Assembly: GCF_023016155.1 (NCBI RefSeq) | Contig: NZ_JALKBG010000003.1 | Span: 496,001-560,000 of the forward strand | Origin: Aliiroseovarius sp. F20344 | GTDB lineage: Bacteria; Pseudomonadota; Alphaproteobacteria; Rhodobacterales; Rhodobacteraceae | Direction of reading: 5' to 3' | Length of the DNA stretch: 64,000 bases | Shown here: in pieces, positions 9,786 to 18,008 of the stretch | How the letters are laid out: each line of letters begins with the position of its first letter | Position numbering within the stretch: the first letter of the stretch is position 1 | Translations under genes and position numbers: made by a program | Notes under the pieces: generated by a model | Database searches by the model: none | Seen by the model: only the letters and a program-made list of their open reading frames with translations | Told to the model about the DNA's origin: nothing

Positions 9786-10461
9786 TTTGGGTTTCTAACA
9801 ATCTTTCAGCCAACGTAATCCCGTCTGGGTGTCCAACGTCGCACCAAGACCCAGTATAGGAAAGCCCAAACAGGCGGTCCGATTTCTCGATAGCGTTCCA
9901 CACGGTGTTCAGAGAAAATACATTCTCTTGTATCGCCGAGACCGGGCCAGTCTTAATGATCTGACAGCCAGTATAAACCAATCCAGGGCCGCGCGTTAGT
10001 CGGCCATCTGATGATTGGTGGAAATCCCCGGCACCCAAGTGACCAATCGCGTTTTCGGGTGGAACAAGCAACATCAGCGCGTCCATTTTGCTCGGTTGCC
10101 ATGCGTCCAAAAGGGCCTGCATCGGGTTCGGACCGGACCACACAGCATCGGCGTTTAACGTATATACGGAACCTGTATTGTGCAGTGTTAGAGCCTGTTT
10201 TAGACCACCCCCTGTTTCTAGAAGCTCGTTTTCTGGTGAAAACAGAATCCGGCGATCGGAAAGGTGGTCCTCGATCTGGTTGGCCAGATAATGGGTGTTC
10301 ACCATGATCTGCGAAATACCCGTGGCGTCGTCGACGATCTTCAATGCGTGATCCAATAGTGGTTTGCCAGCAACCGGGATCAAGGGTTTTGGCTTTGCTT
10401 CGGTCAAAGACCCCATACGCGTTCCACGTCCGGCGGCGAAAATCATTACGGTGTCGGGCAT
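9778..10461 (-). CDS. murU: Nucleotidyltransferase, probable N-acetylmuramate alpha-1-phosphate uridylyltransferase (MurU)
   Basis: A 227-residue sugar-1-phosphate nucleotidyltransferase with the N-terminal signature AAGRGTRMG (9-17) followed by EAKPKPLIPV and GKPLLDH. Its upstream overlapping partner is a phosphotransferase of the AmgK type. The AmgK-MurU pair is known from Pseudomonas, where it converts recycled MurNAc to UDP-MurNAc and bypasses de novo synthesis. The assignment here rests on family plus pairing; the nucleotide and sugar specificity is not proven by sequence. It overlaps amgK by 16 bases and addB by 8. Confidence 0.82.
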   Translation of the reverse strand: MPDTVMIFAAGRGTRMGSLTEAKPKPLIPVAGKPLLDHALKIVDDATGISQIMVNTHYLANQIEDHLSDRRILFSPENELLETGGGLKQALTLHNTGSVYTLNADAVWSGPNPMQALLDAWQPSKMDALMLLVPPENAIGHLGAGDFHQSSDGRLTRGPGLVYTGCQIIKTGPVSAIQENVFSLNTVWNAIEKSDRLFGLSYTGSWCDVGHPDGITLAERLLETQNV

Positions 10462-11438
10462 GGCTGTCTCAACTTGTTCAAATACGCGGTGTCAGGCTCG
10501 GGAAGGATAGCGTTTAGGTGCGTTTGCAACCCGGCAAGAGGCGGATGGCGGAGGTCCTCTTGAAGCAGCCCCCATACGCGGGGGATCAGATCGACATAGT
10601 GCGGCTTGCCAAGCTCGCGGGAAAGGCGGGCAAATATGCCCAGAATGCGAAGGTTTCGTTGTACGGCGACCATGTGGAATTCGTTCTGAAAGGCGCTTTG
10701 ATCAAGACCACGACGATCCGCGAAGGCAATGCGCGCTGAATGCGCCAGATCCGGTGATACGTTCCGACGGACATCGCGCAACAGGGACACAAGATCGTAG
10801 CTTGGTAGCGTGTTTACGGCATCTTGAAAGTCCAACAACCCGATGCGCGCGATTCCTTTCCGGTTGGGCAGCCAATGGAGGTTCTCGGCGTGGTAATCAC
10901 GCAAAGAAGTTCGAAGCGTTGCTTGAAAGGGGGTGAGGGCGGAATGGATCGCCGCGATCGCCTCATCCACTGTCATTTGTGATTGAGGGGCATAGTGCAG
11001 GAAAGCCAGGTCGCATGCACGAGCCATTTCGGGAATATCGTAGTCCGTGACATGGGCGGGCTCGGCATCCAGGACGGTGTGAGTAACCTCAATTGCTGTG
11101 GAATAGAGACTGTTTTCAAGCGAATTGTCTCTGCCGATCAGCGATGCGAAATCGTCGTCTTGGAAGTCCTCCAGCAGAAGGAAACCTGCCTGAAGATCGG
11201 CCTCGTAAATCTTGGGAGATGACAGCCCAAGCGCCGATAGATAGTTCGCCATGTCCACGAAGGGTTTCATCGAGCCGCAAGTTTGCGGAGGGGCGTCCAT
11301 CAAGATCGCTGGCTTCGGTGTCGTTGCACGGAAATAGCGACGCGATGATGCGTCACCTGACAGCGGCGTAAAGGTCGAACCCGCCCAATCGGTTCCCTGC
11401 AAAAAGGCCAGCTGGTCGTCTTTGCGCCTATCGCTCAT
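10446..11438 (-). CDS. amgK: Phosphotransferase family protein, probable anomeric MurNAc/GlcNAc kinase (AmgK)
   Basis: An aminoglycoside-phosphotransferase fold kinase of 330 residues. I start it at MSDRRKDDQ, whose ATG overlaps the tsaE stop as ATGA; the open frame runs 50 codons further upstream but into tsaE. Visible motifs are the nucleotide-binding SGDASSRRYFR, the catalytic loop RDYHAENLHWL (the family's D-x-H-x-x-N arrangement) and LLDFQDA, which supplies metal ligands. In Pseudomonas AmgK phosphorylates MurNAc and GlcNAc at the anomeric carbon and MurU then activates the product. The amgK-murU order and overlap support this function. Confidence 0.82.
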   Translation of the reverse strand: MSDRRKDDQLAFLQGTDWAGSTFTPLSGDASSRRYFRATTPKPAILMDAPPQTCGSMKPFVDMANYLSALGLSSPKIYEADLQAGFLLLEDFQDDDFASLIGRDNSLENSLYSTAIEVTHTVLDAEPAHVTDYDIPEMARACDLAFLHYAPQSQMTVDEAIAAIHSALTPFQATLRTSLRDYHAENLHWLPNRKGIARIGLLDFQDAVNTLPSYDLVSLLRDVRRNVSPDLAHSARIAFADRRGLDQSAFQNEFHMVAVQRNLRILGIFARLSRELGKPHYVDLIPRVWGLLQEDLRHPPLAGLQTHLNAILPEPDTAYLNKLRQPCPTP

Positions 11439-11929
11439 GGAATTGCCTTTCGAATTCGGCTTTCCCACTTTTCCGTAGGTCCGGACAGATGAAGCGCCCT
11501 GAAATCTGGATCGTCCGAGGCATTGCCAGTTGAAAACTCGATCACCAAGGCGTTTTCGGGGGTTAGTTCGCCCAGCCTGTCGGGCCATTCAACAAGGCAA
11601 ATCGCAGTTTCGAAGGCGTCAATCAAGCCAAGTTCTTCGATCTCGTCCGGGTGGGTCAGGCGATATAGGTCGGAATGCCAGATCTCACAAATGGAATCGT
11701 CATAGGTCTGGACCAGTGTAAAGGTGGGCGAAGGCACGTCTTCGATCATACCGTTTTGGGCCAGTCTTGCTTGGATCAATGCCCGAGCAAAATGGGTTTT
11801 GCCCGCGCCAATACCGCCCGACAGCAAGATCACATCGCCGGGGGCTAAAAGACCTGCCAGTTTGGCCGCAAATGCGGTTGTTTGATCCGGGCTGGGAAAT
11901 GAAAGATCAAGGTGAAAGCCGTGCGTCAT
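11435..11929 (-). CDS. tsaE: tRNA threonylcarbamoyladenosine biosynthesis ATPase TsaE
   Basis: The 164-residue P-loop ATPase has Walker A SGGIGAGKTHFAR (38 onward), the SPTFTLVQTY segment and the Walker-B-like region around IWHSDLYRL. TsaE works with TsaB and TsaD to install t6A at position 37 of ANN-decoding tRNAs; tsaD lies 14 kb away in this window. The downstream overlap with amgK is a conserved arrangement in this group, where tsaE, amgK and murU often travel together. The spacing of 56 bases to the PAS gene upstream leaves room for an own promoter. Confidence 0.93.
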   Translation of the reverse strand: MTHGFHLDLSFPSPDQTTAFAAKLAGLLAPGDVILLSGGIGAGKTHFARALIQARLAQNGMIEDVPSPTFTLVQTYDDSICEIWHSDLYRLTHPDEIEELGLIDAFETAICLVEWPDRLGELTPENALVIEFSTGNASDDPDFRALHLSGPTEKWESRIRKAIP

Positions 11930-11985
11930 GGCACGAGTTTTAGACGCCCAGCCCGTCGGCGCAAGACTGGATCAGGTTTAAAGCT

Positions 11986-13575
11986 TTACGGGGTCAGTGA
12001 CAGCGCGGTTTTCTGTACGGGTTGTAGACCATGCTGGGCCGTTTTTACCCGAAACCGCGCCATTGTCGCCCCGCGCACCATCGGAACGAATTGGCAGTCC
12101 ACTTGCCGCCCGTCCAACAGCGCGATGCGTTCGTCCCAGGCTTGCCGTTCGCCATGGGCTGCGACGAATTCCTTTAGCATGCGCCAAACGGGCGTGTCTC
12201 CGGCAGTTGTACGCCATGTGCGGATCGCGTCGCCCAAGTTGATGTCTTCCAGTGTGGTAGATGGGTCATTGCCCCAAAGCTTGATGTAAGCGGCATTCGA
12301 CATGGACAGGACCCCGCCGGGCGAGAATATGGCGATGGCGTCTTCGATACAGTCCAAGGCAGACTGACCCATCTCTAACTCGCGGCGAAAACGGCGCGTC
12401 AGTGAGATTTCCGAGGTGATATCTTCAAATAGAAAGGCAACGGCCCCGTCGGGATGTGGGCGCCCCGTCACGCGGTAAGTTTGCCCGGTGGGAAGGGACC
12501 ACGTTTCTTCGTAAGTGCCGTTTACCGCGGCGGTTTCAAGATCTGCCATTTGTTGCCGCCACGAGACATAGTCCTTTGGTTCGGGCATCAGACGTTTCTC
12601 ACGCAAACGATCAAGGAATGTGAAAAGCGTGGGCTGGCCAACAAGGAACGACGCGCTCATCGCAAGAATGTCGGTCAAAGCAGGGTTGAACAGGCTGAGT
12701 TGGCGTTTGCGGTCGAAAATTGCCAATCCGATAGGAAGGTGCGCAAAAGTCTTGGTCAGCGTTGTTACAAAATCTGCCCGCGATTTCTCGGCATGGACAA
12801 CACGATCTATGGGAATGGCGGTCAAAAGCATTTCATCACCCAAGGGGGCATCGTGAAGTTCATACCAATGGCGTTTCCCATCTGCTGGCAGCTGGATCGC
12901 AACGCGACGCGGTGTCTCTAGTGCAGCGGCATCTTCCAATTTGGGACGCTCAAAAAGCTTCTGGGGGGGCCAGCTGGCAACCGAATCTGGCGCATTTGGG
13001 TCGGTTGCTTGATCCAGATAGGTCCTGTTTGCCCAAGTGATTTTGCCGTTAACATCTTCGCGCCACATCATAATCGGCACGTGCTGTGCGGTGGCGCGCA
13101 ATCCTTCCAGTTCATGGCGCATGGCATCGAAGCTCATTCTGTCAACCAAGGGGTTTTCTTGCCCCGTTTCCGCGCTGATCAGTTGAAGACGGGCCAACCC
13201 GTCACGCCATTCGGCTTTCACTTCATTCGCACCATCCGAGGAGGAGATTGTGAGTTTCCCCAGATCAGCAAGATCACCCATCTGTACCGACAAGTTAGGG
13301 AAACGACTTCCCAGGGTGTGGGCCAGGTGTTCCCAATCAGACCAAGAGCCGTTTCGCGGAAGGGCATCAAGAATCTGTCTCGCTGCGGGAGAGGCATCGA
13401 TTAAGGACCGGTCATCAAACAGGAACACTACACTGTCTTTTTCCAGCGTTGATTGCTTTCGCAGTTTTCTATCCCGCGTCGGATCGAGCAAAGACAGAAT
13501 GTAGAGCGCCGCAATGGCAATCAATAGGGCTGTCAGCACCAGCGCAACTGCATAAATAGAATTGACCATATTCAC
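11986..13575 (-). CDS. Membrane-anchored multi-PAS protein lacking a kinase domain
   Basis: This 529-residue protein has one N-terminal transmembrane helix (about residues 5-28) and then a cytoplasmic region with at least three PAS-like segments: around MMWREDVNGKITWANR, around LPIGLAIFDRKRQLSLFNP (PAS_7-like), and around LDCIEDAIAIFSPGGVLSMS. No H-box, N-box or other histidine-kinase element follows the last PAS; the frame ends about 15 residues after the last PAS strand. The next residues downstream on this strand do not encode a split kinase. It lies 79 bases downstream of regB on the same strand. Its output is unknown; it could be a partner sensor for another kinase. The start could also be the second Met. 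Confidence 0.75.
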   Translation of the reverse strand: MNMVNSIYAVALVLTALLIAIAALYILSLLDPTRDRKLRKQSTLEKDSVVFLFDDRSLIDASPAARQILDALPRNGSWSDWEHLAHTLGSRFPNLSVQMGDLADLGKLTISSSDGANEVKAEWRDGLARLQLISAETGQENPLVDRMSFDAMRHELEGLRATAQHVPIMMWREDVNGKITWANRTYLDQATDPNAPDSVASWPPQKLFERPKLEDAAALETPRRVAIQLPADGKRHWYELHDAPLGDEMLLTAIPIDRVVHAEKSRADFVTTLTKTFAHLPIGLAIFDRKRQLSLFNPALTDILAMSASFLVGQPTLFTFLDRLREKRLMPEPKDYVSWRQQMADLETAAVNGTYEETWSLPTGQTYRVTGRPHPDGAVAFLFEDITSEISLTRRFRRELEMGQSALDCIEDAIAIFSPGGVLSMSNAAYIKLWGNDPSTTLEDINLGDAIRTWRTTAGDTPVWRMLKEFVAAHGERQAWDERIALLDGRQVDCQFVPMVRGATMARFRVKTAQHGLQPVQKTALSLTP

Positions 13576-13654
13576 ACCTGCCGTTTCGGCGGGGTATTCC
13601 CGCGCATTTCACAGGTCGACGTTAGGCCAGTGTGGTTAATGAAGCTTTAATCGC

Positions 13655-15097
13655 TCATGAACCTTTATTATCAAATGGTTCAAGACCGGCGTCATGGGTG
13701 AAATGGATGTTTTCACCCAATGCCCTGCCCGTATCGATGGCTTCAAGCCCTTGCGTACCGCGACGCCATTCGACTTGCGCGATTGCGCCCGATTTTTCGC
13801 GTGGGTGGGGGCGTCCGGTATAGGGTGAAGAAGCGTTAGCGAAGGTTAATGTGGCCCCCGTCCGCTCCAACAAGGTCTTTGCGATGAACAATCCCAAGCC
13901 CATTCCATTATACGCCTGACGTTGACCGCGTTCCGCAGATGACTTGCGGCGGCGGATGAACGGATCGCCGATCCAACCCAGCACTTGGGGCGAGTATCCC
14001 TTGCCGTCATCAAGAATGCGGATCGAAATACGTTCATCGTTCCAGCAAAGCTCAATCCAGACTTTGGTTGAGGCGAAATCAACGGCGTTCTGGATCAGAT
14101 TGCGCAGGCCGTGAATAATCTCGGGGCGACGCATCAGAATTGGCTGAGCCTGTGGGGCGGATTCGATACAGGCGATTTCAATTTCAAGGGCTTTGCCGCG
14201 TTCGCGATGAGGCTCTGCGGCCTCTTCGATCAGGGCAATCAGCGGGGCATGTTTGACCAACATATCGTCTTTGCCGGCGCGGCCCATGGATTGCAGGATA
14301 TCCCGGCACCGATCCGCCTGTTCACCGATCAGGCGCGCGTCGTCACGCAATTCGACCGAGCCTTCAAGCTCTTCCACCAGCTCTGAAGAGACAAGCTTGA
14401 TGGTTGCAAGTGGTGTGCCAAGCTCATGCGCTGCGGCAGCCACCACGCCGCCCAAATCCGTCAGGCTTTGTTCACGCGACAGCGCCATTTGCGTTGCCAG
14501 AAGGGCTTCTGACATCGATCGCATCTCGGATGAAATCCGACGCGTATACAGGCCGATAAACCCGACCGAGATTGTGACAGCGACCCACATCCCGAACACA
14601 AACAATTCCGGCATGCGCAATGGACCAGCGAGCGTCTGCAGCGGGACGTTGATCCATGTGACAAGGCTTGTTGCAGCAATGGCGACCGCACCAACAATGA
14701 TCGTGGATCGCGTTGATAGTGCTGTGGCGGCAACCGTGACGGGTGCGAGGATCAGCACCATGAAAGGGTTGTGGATGCCGCCGGTCAGGAACACCATTAC
14801 GCCAAGCTGAAGTGTGTCGAAGACCAGAATGCCGGTGGCCTGAATCTCGTTCAAACGCGTGTTGCGCGGGAATAGAGCCGTGGAAACGAGGTTGGCGATG
14901 ACGGCTGCGCCAATCGCGGCAGCAACAAATCCGAACTGAATCTGAACAGAAAAGAAGTAAACTGCAACGGCTATGGCAGCGATCTGACCTACAATGGCGG
15001 CCCAGCGCAACAGGATAAGCGTCCGAAGGCGCACCCAGCTGCGTTGCGAGCTGCTAAGCGCAGCGTCCGTTGCGGGATCTTTGTGTATTTCGACCAT
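13655..15097 (-). CDS. regB: Redox-sensing histidine kinase RegB/PrrB
   Basis: A 480-residue membrane sensor kinase with about six transmembrane helices in the first 190 residues. The quinone-sensing heptapeptide GGIHNPF is at 106-112, the H-box AAAAHELGTPLATIK has phosphoacceptor His224, and the redox-box cysteine is Cys264 in ADRCRDILQ. These match the positions known from Rhodobacter RegB (His225 and Cys265). A GHKL ATPase region with NAVDFAS and GMGLGLFIAKTLLE ends the protein. It autophosphorylates when the respiratory chain is reduced and passes phosphate to RegA. It is divergent from senC-regA, as in Rhodobacter. Confidence 0.97.
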   Translation of the reverse strand: MVEIHKDPATDAALSSSQRSWVRLRTLILLRWAAIVGQIAAIAVAVYFFSVQIQFGFVAAAIGAAVIANLVSTALFPRNTRLNEIQATGILVFDTLQLGVMVFLTGGIHNPFMVLILAPVTVAATALSTRSTIIVGAVAIAATSLVTWINVPLQTLAGPLRMPELFVFGMWVAVTISVGFIGLYTRRISSEMRSMSEALLATQMALSREQSLTDLGGVVAAAAHELGTPLATIKLVSSELVEELEGSVELRDDARLIGEQADRCRDILQSMGRAGKDDMLVKHAPLIALIEEAAEPHRERGKALEIEIACIESAPQAQPILMRRPEIIHGLRNLIQNAVDFASTKVWIELCWNDERISIRILDDGKGYSPQVLGWIGDPFIRRRKSSAERGQRQAYNGMGLGLFIAKTLLERTGATLTFANASSPYTGRPHPREKSGAIAQVEWRRGTQGLEAIDTGRALGENIHFTHDAGLEPFDNKGS

Positions 15098-15200
15098 TTG
15101 TGATCAGCCAAAACCGATTAAGGGTTGCGTCAATGTGTTCTCTTGCTAGTCCTGAGCAAAGGCGGGATCAATGCCCGCGCGAATAAACCGGAGAGTTTCT

Positions 15201-15833
15201 ATGCAACGCATCTATGCCATATCGGCCGCCACGGCAATTGCAGCCCTTGTTGGGGTGACTTGGTTTGTCACCAGCGGTGATGGTGGAAAAGATGCGTTTG
15301 CTGATTGTCGGTCCAGTGCCATTGGAACTGGCGCTGCCTCTATCGGTGGCCCGTTCGAGCTTGTGGATGAAACCGGAAAAACGGTGACCGAGAAAGATGT
15401 GATCACCAAGCCGACACTGGTTTATTTTGGGTACACTTTCTGCCCTGACGTTTGTCCGTTGGACAATGCTCGGAATGCTGCTGCGATGCGCATTCTGGAT
15501 GAAAAGGGGTATGATGTGCAGGCGGCATTCGTCTCGGTCGATCCAGAGCGTGACACGCCAGAGCATCTGGCGGATTTCACCAGCTATATGCATGAAAACA
15601 TGATCGGCCTGACCGGCACGCCCGAACAGGTGAAGGCAGCCAGCCAAGCCTACAAAACCTACTTCCGCAAACAAGAGCCGGAAGAAGGTCAGGAAGAATA
15701 CTATCTGATCGACCATTCGACCTTCACATACCTGATGTTCCCAGAAAGTGGATTTGCGGATTTCTTCAAGCGTGATGAGACACCAGAATCGATGGCCCAA
15801 CGCGTTGGATGCTTTATTGACGCTGGAGCATAG
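15201..15833 (+). CDS. senC: SCO1/SenC family copper chaperone (PrrC)
   Basis: I start at MQRIYAIS, which follows GGAGAG at proper distance; an in-frame ATG 30 bases upstream is less likely. The 210-residue protein has an N-terminal membrane anchor (about residues 5-24) and a thioredoxin-like SCO domain. The copper ligands are visible as YTFCPDVCP (Cys81, Cys85) and the DHSTFTY histidine (His172). SCO proteins deliver copper to the CuA or CuB centre of cytochrome oxidases. In Rhodobacter it is encoded between regB and regA, as here, and it affects redox signalling indirectly through oxidase activity. Confidence 0.95.
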   Translation: MQRIYAISAATAIAALVGVTWFVTSGDGGKDAFADCRSSAIGTGAASIGGPFELVDETGKTVTEKDVITKPTLVYFGYTFCPDVCPLDNARNAAAMRILDEKGYDVQAAFVSVDPERDTPEHLADFTSYMHENMIGLTGTPEQVKAASQAYKTYFRKQEPEEGQEEYYLIDHSTFTYLMFPESGFADFFKRDETPESMAQRVGCFIDAGA

Positions 15834-15915
15834 CAAACATCGCTGCGTCAAAATTGACCTTGCGGTCCAAAATACCTAGGTATCTTACAGCAAAAGCAAA
15901 CCGGAGGTTGCTGCG

Positions 15916-16470
15916 ATGACCGCTGAGGAATTGAAGCCGATAGGTGAAGACGCATCCCTTCTTTTGGTAGATGATGATGAACCGTTTCTGCGCCGCCTTG
16001 CACGGGCGATGGAAAAGCGGGGGTTTCAACCGGAAACCGCTGGATCAGTTGCCGCGGGCAAAGCGATCGCAACCGCGCGGCCCCCTGCCTATGCTGTCGT
16101 GGATCTGCGGCTTGATGATGGCAACGGGTTGGACGTTGTCGAAACCATTCGTGACAAACGCCCAGACGCCCGGATTGTAGTGCTTACCGGATATGGCGCG
16201 ATTGCCACCGCTGTTGCGGCGGTCAAGCTTGGGGCGGCGGATTATCTGTCCAAGCCTGCGGATGCCAATGACATTACCGCCGCATTGCTGGCGCAACCTG
16301 ATGAATTGCCCCCGCCCCCGGAAAATCCAATGTCCGCAGATCGGGTCCGTTGGGAACACATTCAGCGCGTTTACGAGCTGTGCGATCGCAATGTCTCGGA
16401 GACCGCACGTCGCCTGAACATGCACCGCCGTACGCTTCAGCGTATTCTCGCAAAACGCAGCCCGAAATGA
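15916..16470 (+). CDS. regA: Redox response regulator RegA/PrrA
   Basis: A 184-residue two-domain regulator. The receiver has the acidic triplet VDDDE (19-22), phosphoacceptor Asp63 in VVDLRLDDG, and the switch/lysine segment LSKPAD. A four-proline hinge (DELPPPPENP) joins it to a Fis-type helix-turn-helix, ETARRLNMHRRTLQRIL. Position of the phosphorylated Asp and the proline hinge are typical of RegA. It globally controls respiration, carbon and nitrogen fixation genes according to redox state. Downstream, its TGA overlaps the ATG of a small lipoprotein gene, where Rhodobacter carries hvrA. Confidence 0.97.
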   Translation: MTAEELKPIGEDASLLLVDDDEPFLRRLARAMEKRGFQPETAGSVAAGKAIATARPPAYAVVDLRLDDGNGLDVVETIRDKRPDARIVVLTGYGAIATAVAAVKLGAADYLSKPADANDITAALLAQPDELPPPPENPMSADRVRWEHIQRVYELCDRNVSETARRLNMHRRTLQRILAKRSPK

Positions 16471-16823
16471 GGGCTGCTTCTGTGGCAGTGGTTTGCATCG
16501 CCATGATGCTGACTGCTTGCGTGCAACCCGCCGCGAAGACAGGCCAAAGTCGCCAAGGGGTCGAATTTGCACCTGACGCCAACGGGCTGGCCGTTTTGCC
16601 CAGCGCGCAGCGTGTAGATTTCGGACGCTCCCCCAAGGGCGTGATCCCCGCTCTGACCCGCGAGCTTGGCAAGCCGAAGGTTTTGGGCCTGACAGGCTGT
16701 CCGCCTACCATCACCCGCCGGATGCAGTGGAATGATCTGGAACTGACATTCACGCAAGAGCGGTTTGTGGGGTGGACGCAAGGTGCTGCAACGGCTGGCA
16801 CCACCTGCAACTCTATAAGCTGA
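16467..16823 (+). CDS. Small lipoprotein translationally coupled to regA
   Basis: The 118-residue product starts at an ATG overlapping the regA stop (ATGA). It has a lipoprotein signal with LTACVQ (Cys at about residue 17) and a short mature part with two further cysteines (LTGCPPT and TTCNS) that could form a disulfide. I recognise no named domain. The overlap implies co-translation with RegA, so it should be made under the same conditions. It converges with the GNAT gene, overlapping it by 11 bases. Function unknown. Confidence 0.72.
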   Translation: MRAASVAVVCIAMMLTACVQPAAKTGQSRQGVEFAPDANGLAVLPSAQRVDFGRSPKGVIPALTRELGKPKVLGLTGCPPTITRRMQWNDLELTFTQERFVGWTQGAATAGTTCNSIS

Positions 16824-17280
16824 CCACATAGCATTTGCGATCAAGCGTGTCGGTCAGATCGTGAGTTCGAAACCCCATCGCCTGGTAATAGGCAAGGCCC
16901 AAGGGATTGTCCCGACCGATTGAGGCTTCGATCTTTTTGATCCCCGCGTCGCGCGCGGCGGCAAGGCTGTTCGCAAACAGCAAACGACCAACTCCGCCTC
17001 GCCCAGCATCCAGCGCCACATAGGTTCCGATTTCCCCCCAGCCATCCGGGGTGCCGTATGGATTGCGTGATGTGGGCAGGATCAGAGACTGAAATCCAAC
17101 AATGCGCCCGGTTTCATCTTCGGCGACGGTGCAACGGATATTGTCTGGGTTCTGGATATAATTTGCCCGCATATGTTCTGGATCGCGCGGGCGTTTGCTG
17201 CCCCATTTGACCAAGATGGGGGTGATCAGTGCGCTCATGCCTTCTGCATCCGAGGCTTGGGCAGGGCGGGTGACAATCAT
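16813..17280 (-). CDS. GNAT family N-acetyltransferase
   Basis: A 155-residue protein with a complete Gcn5-related acetyltransferase fold: IGTYVALDAGRGGVGRLL is the acetyl-CoA pyrophosphate loop region, and LAYYQAMGF is the usual C-terminal motif of the phosphinothricin/pat-like GNAT subfamily. It acetylates an unknown amine. Its stop codon overlaps the lipoprotein gene on the other strand. Its start abuts the stop of the HD-domain gene upstream, suggesting a two-gene transcript. Confidence 0.88.
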   Translation of the reverse strand: MIVTRPAQASDAEGMSALITPILVKWGSKRPRDPEHMRANYIQNPDNIRCTVAEDETGRIVGFQSLILPTSRNPYGTPDGWGEIGTYVALDAGRGGVGRLLFANSLAAARDAGIKKIEASIGRDNPLGLAYYQAMGFRTHDLTDTLDRKCYVVSL

Positions 17281-17873
17281 CAGATTTCTTTCAACAATGC
17301 TTCGTGTCGGACGGTGAAGTCCCGGCGCACGTCTGCTGGCGGTCTCAGCGAAATTTCTAACCCTTTGGTGACATGAGGGTCTGGCACACCAAAGATCTTA
17401 CCGGCTTCTTCGACACCGAAGCCAGCAATCTGCGTGGCCTCCAGAAAGGCAGATACCTTGTCTGCACGCTTGATCGCTTTCTTCACGGCCGCGGGGATCT
17501 TTGCAGGCAGGCCAAACCGGATATGGATGGCGGCGGTCAGGCGGTCGTCCAGCTCTCCGTACCCCGGTCCGACGGCGGCTTTCACGGGCGAGATCATGTC
17601 GCCAATCACGTATTCCGGTGCGTCATGCAAAAGCGCGGCCAGCTGCCATTTCACGGGCGTTTTTGGGTTCATGCGCGTGTATAGCGCCTCGACTAAAAGT
17701 GAGTGTTCGGCTACGGAATAGGGGTAGTCTCCAAAGGTTTGCCCATTCCAGCGCGCAACAAAGGCAAGGCCATGGGCGATGTCCTCGATCTCGATATCAA
17801 CGGGGGTAGGATCAAGCAGATCCAGCCGCCGTCCGGAAAGCATCCGTTGCCAAGCACGTGGTTGAGCGGGCAT
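17280..17873 (-). CDS. HD-domain phosphohydrolase (YfbR-like 5'-nucleotidase type)
   Basis: The 197-residue HD-superfamily hydrolase shows the metal ligands His57 (SVAEHSLL), His83-Asp84 (LLHDAPEY) and Asp138 (IKRADKV). This layout matches YfbR-like deoxyribonucleoside 5'-monophosphatases, which need a divalent metal. The exact substrate is not evident. It shares one base with the GNAT gene downstream. Upstream is the short divergent region in front of ahcY. Confidence 0.85.
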   Translation of the reverse strand: MPAQPRAWQRMLSGRRLDLLDPTPVDIEIEDIAHGLAFVARWNGQTFGDYPYSVAEHSLLVEALYTRMNPKTPVKWQLAALLHDAPEYVIGDMISPVKAAVGPGYGELDDRLTAAIHIRFGLPAKIPAAVKKAIKRADKVSAFLEATQIAGFGVEEAGKIFGVPDPHVTKGLEISLRPPADVRRDFTVRHEALLKEI

Positions 17874-18008
17874 TTTACGTCCTTCTTTGGGTTTCCGCCA
17901 CGCAATGTCGCCTTTTTCCAGCGCGAGTCAATTGGCCTTCATTGCGCGCTTAAAGTTTGAGTGATAGGGCAAGTCGAACAGAAATGAGATTAGGACCGGA
18001 GAAATACC

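Noticed and set aside
17874-18008. Possible SAH or SAM riboswitch before ahcY
   Set aside because: The conserved GAGCGCTGC-type core of the SAH element and the SAM-II core were not found; only a plain ribosome binding site is seen.
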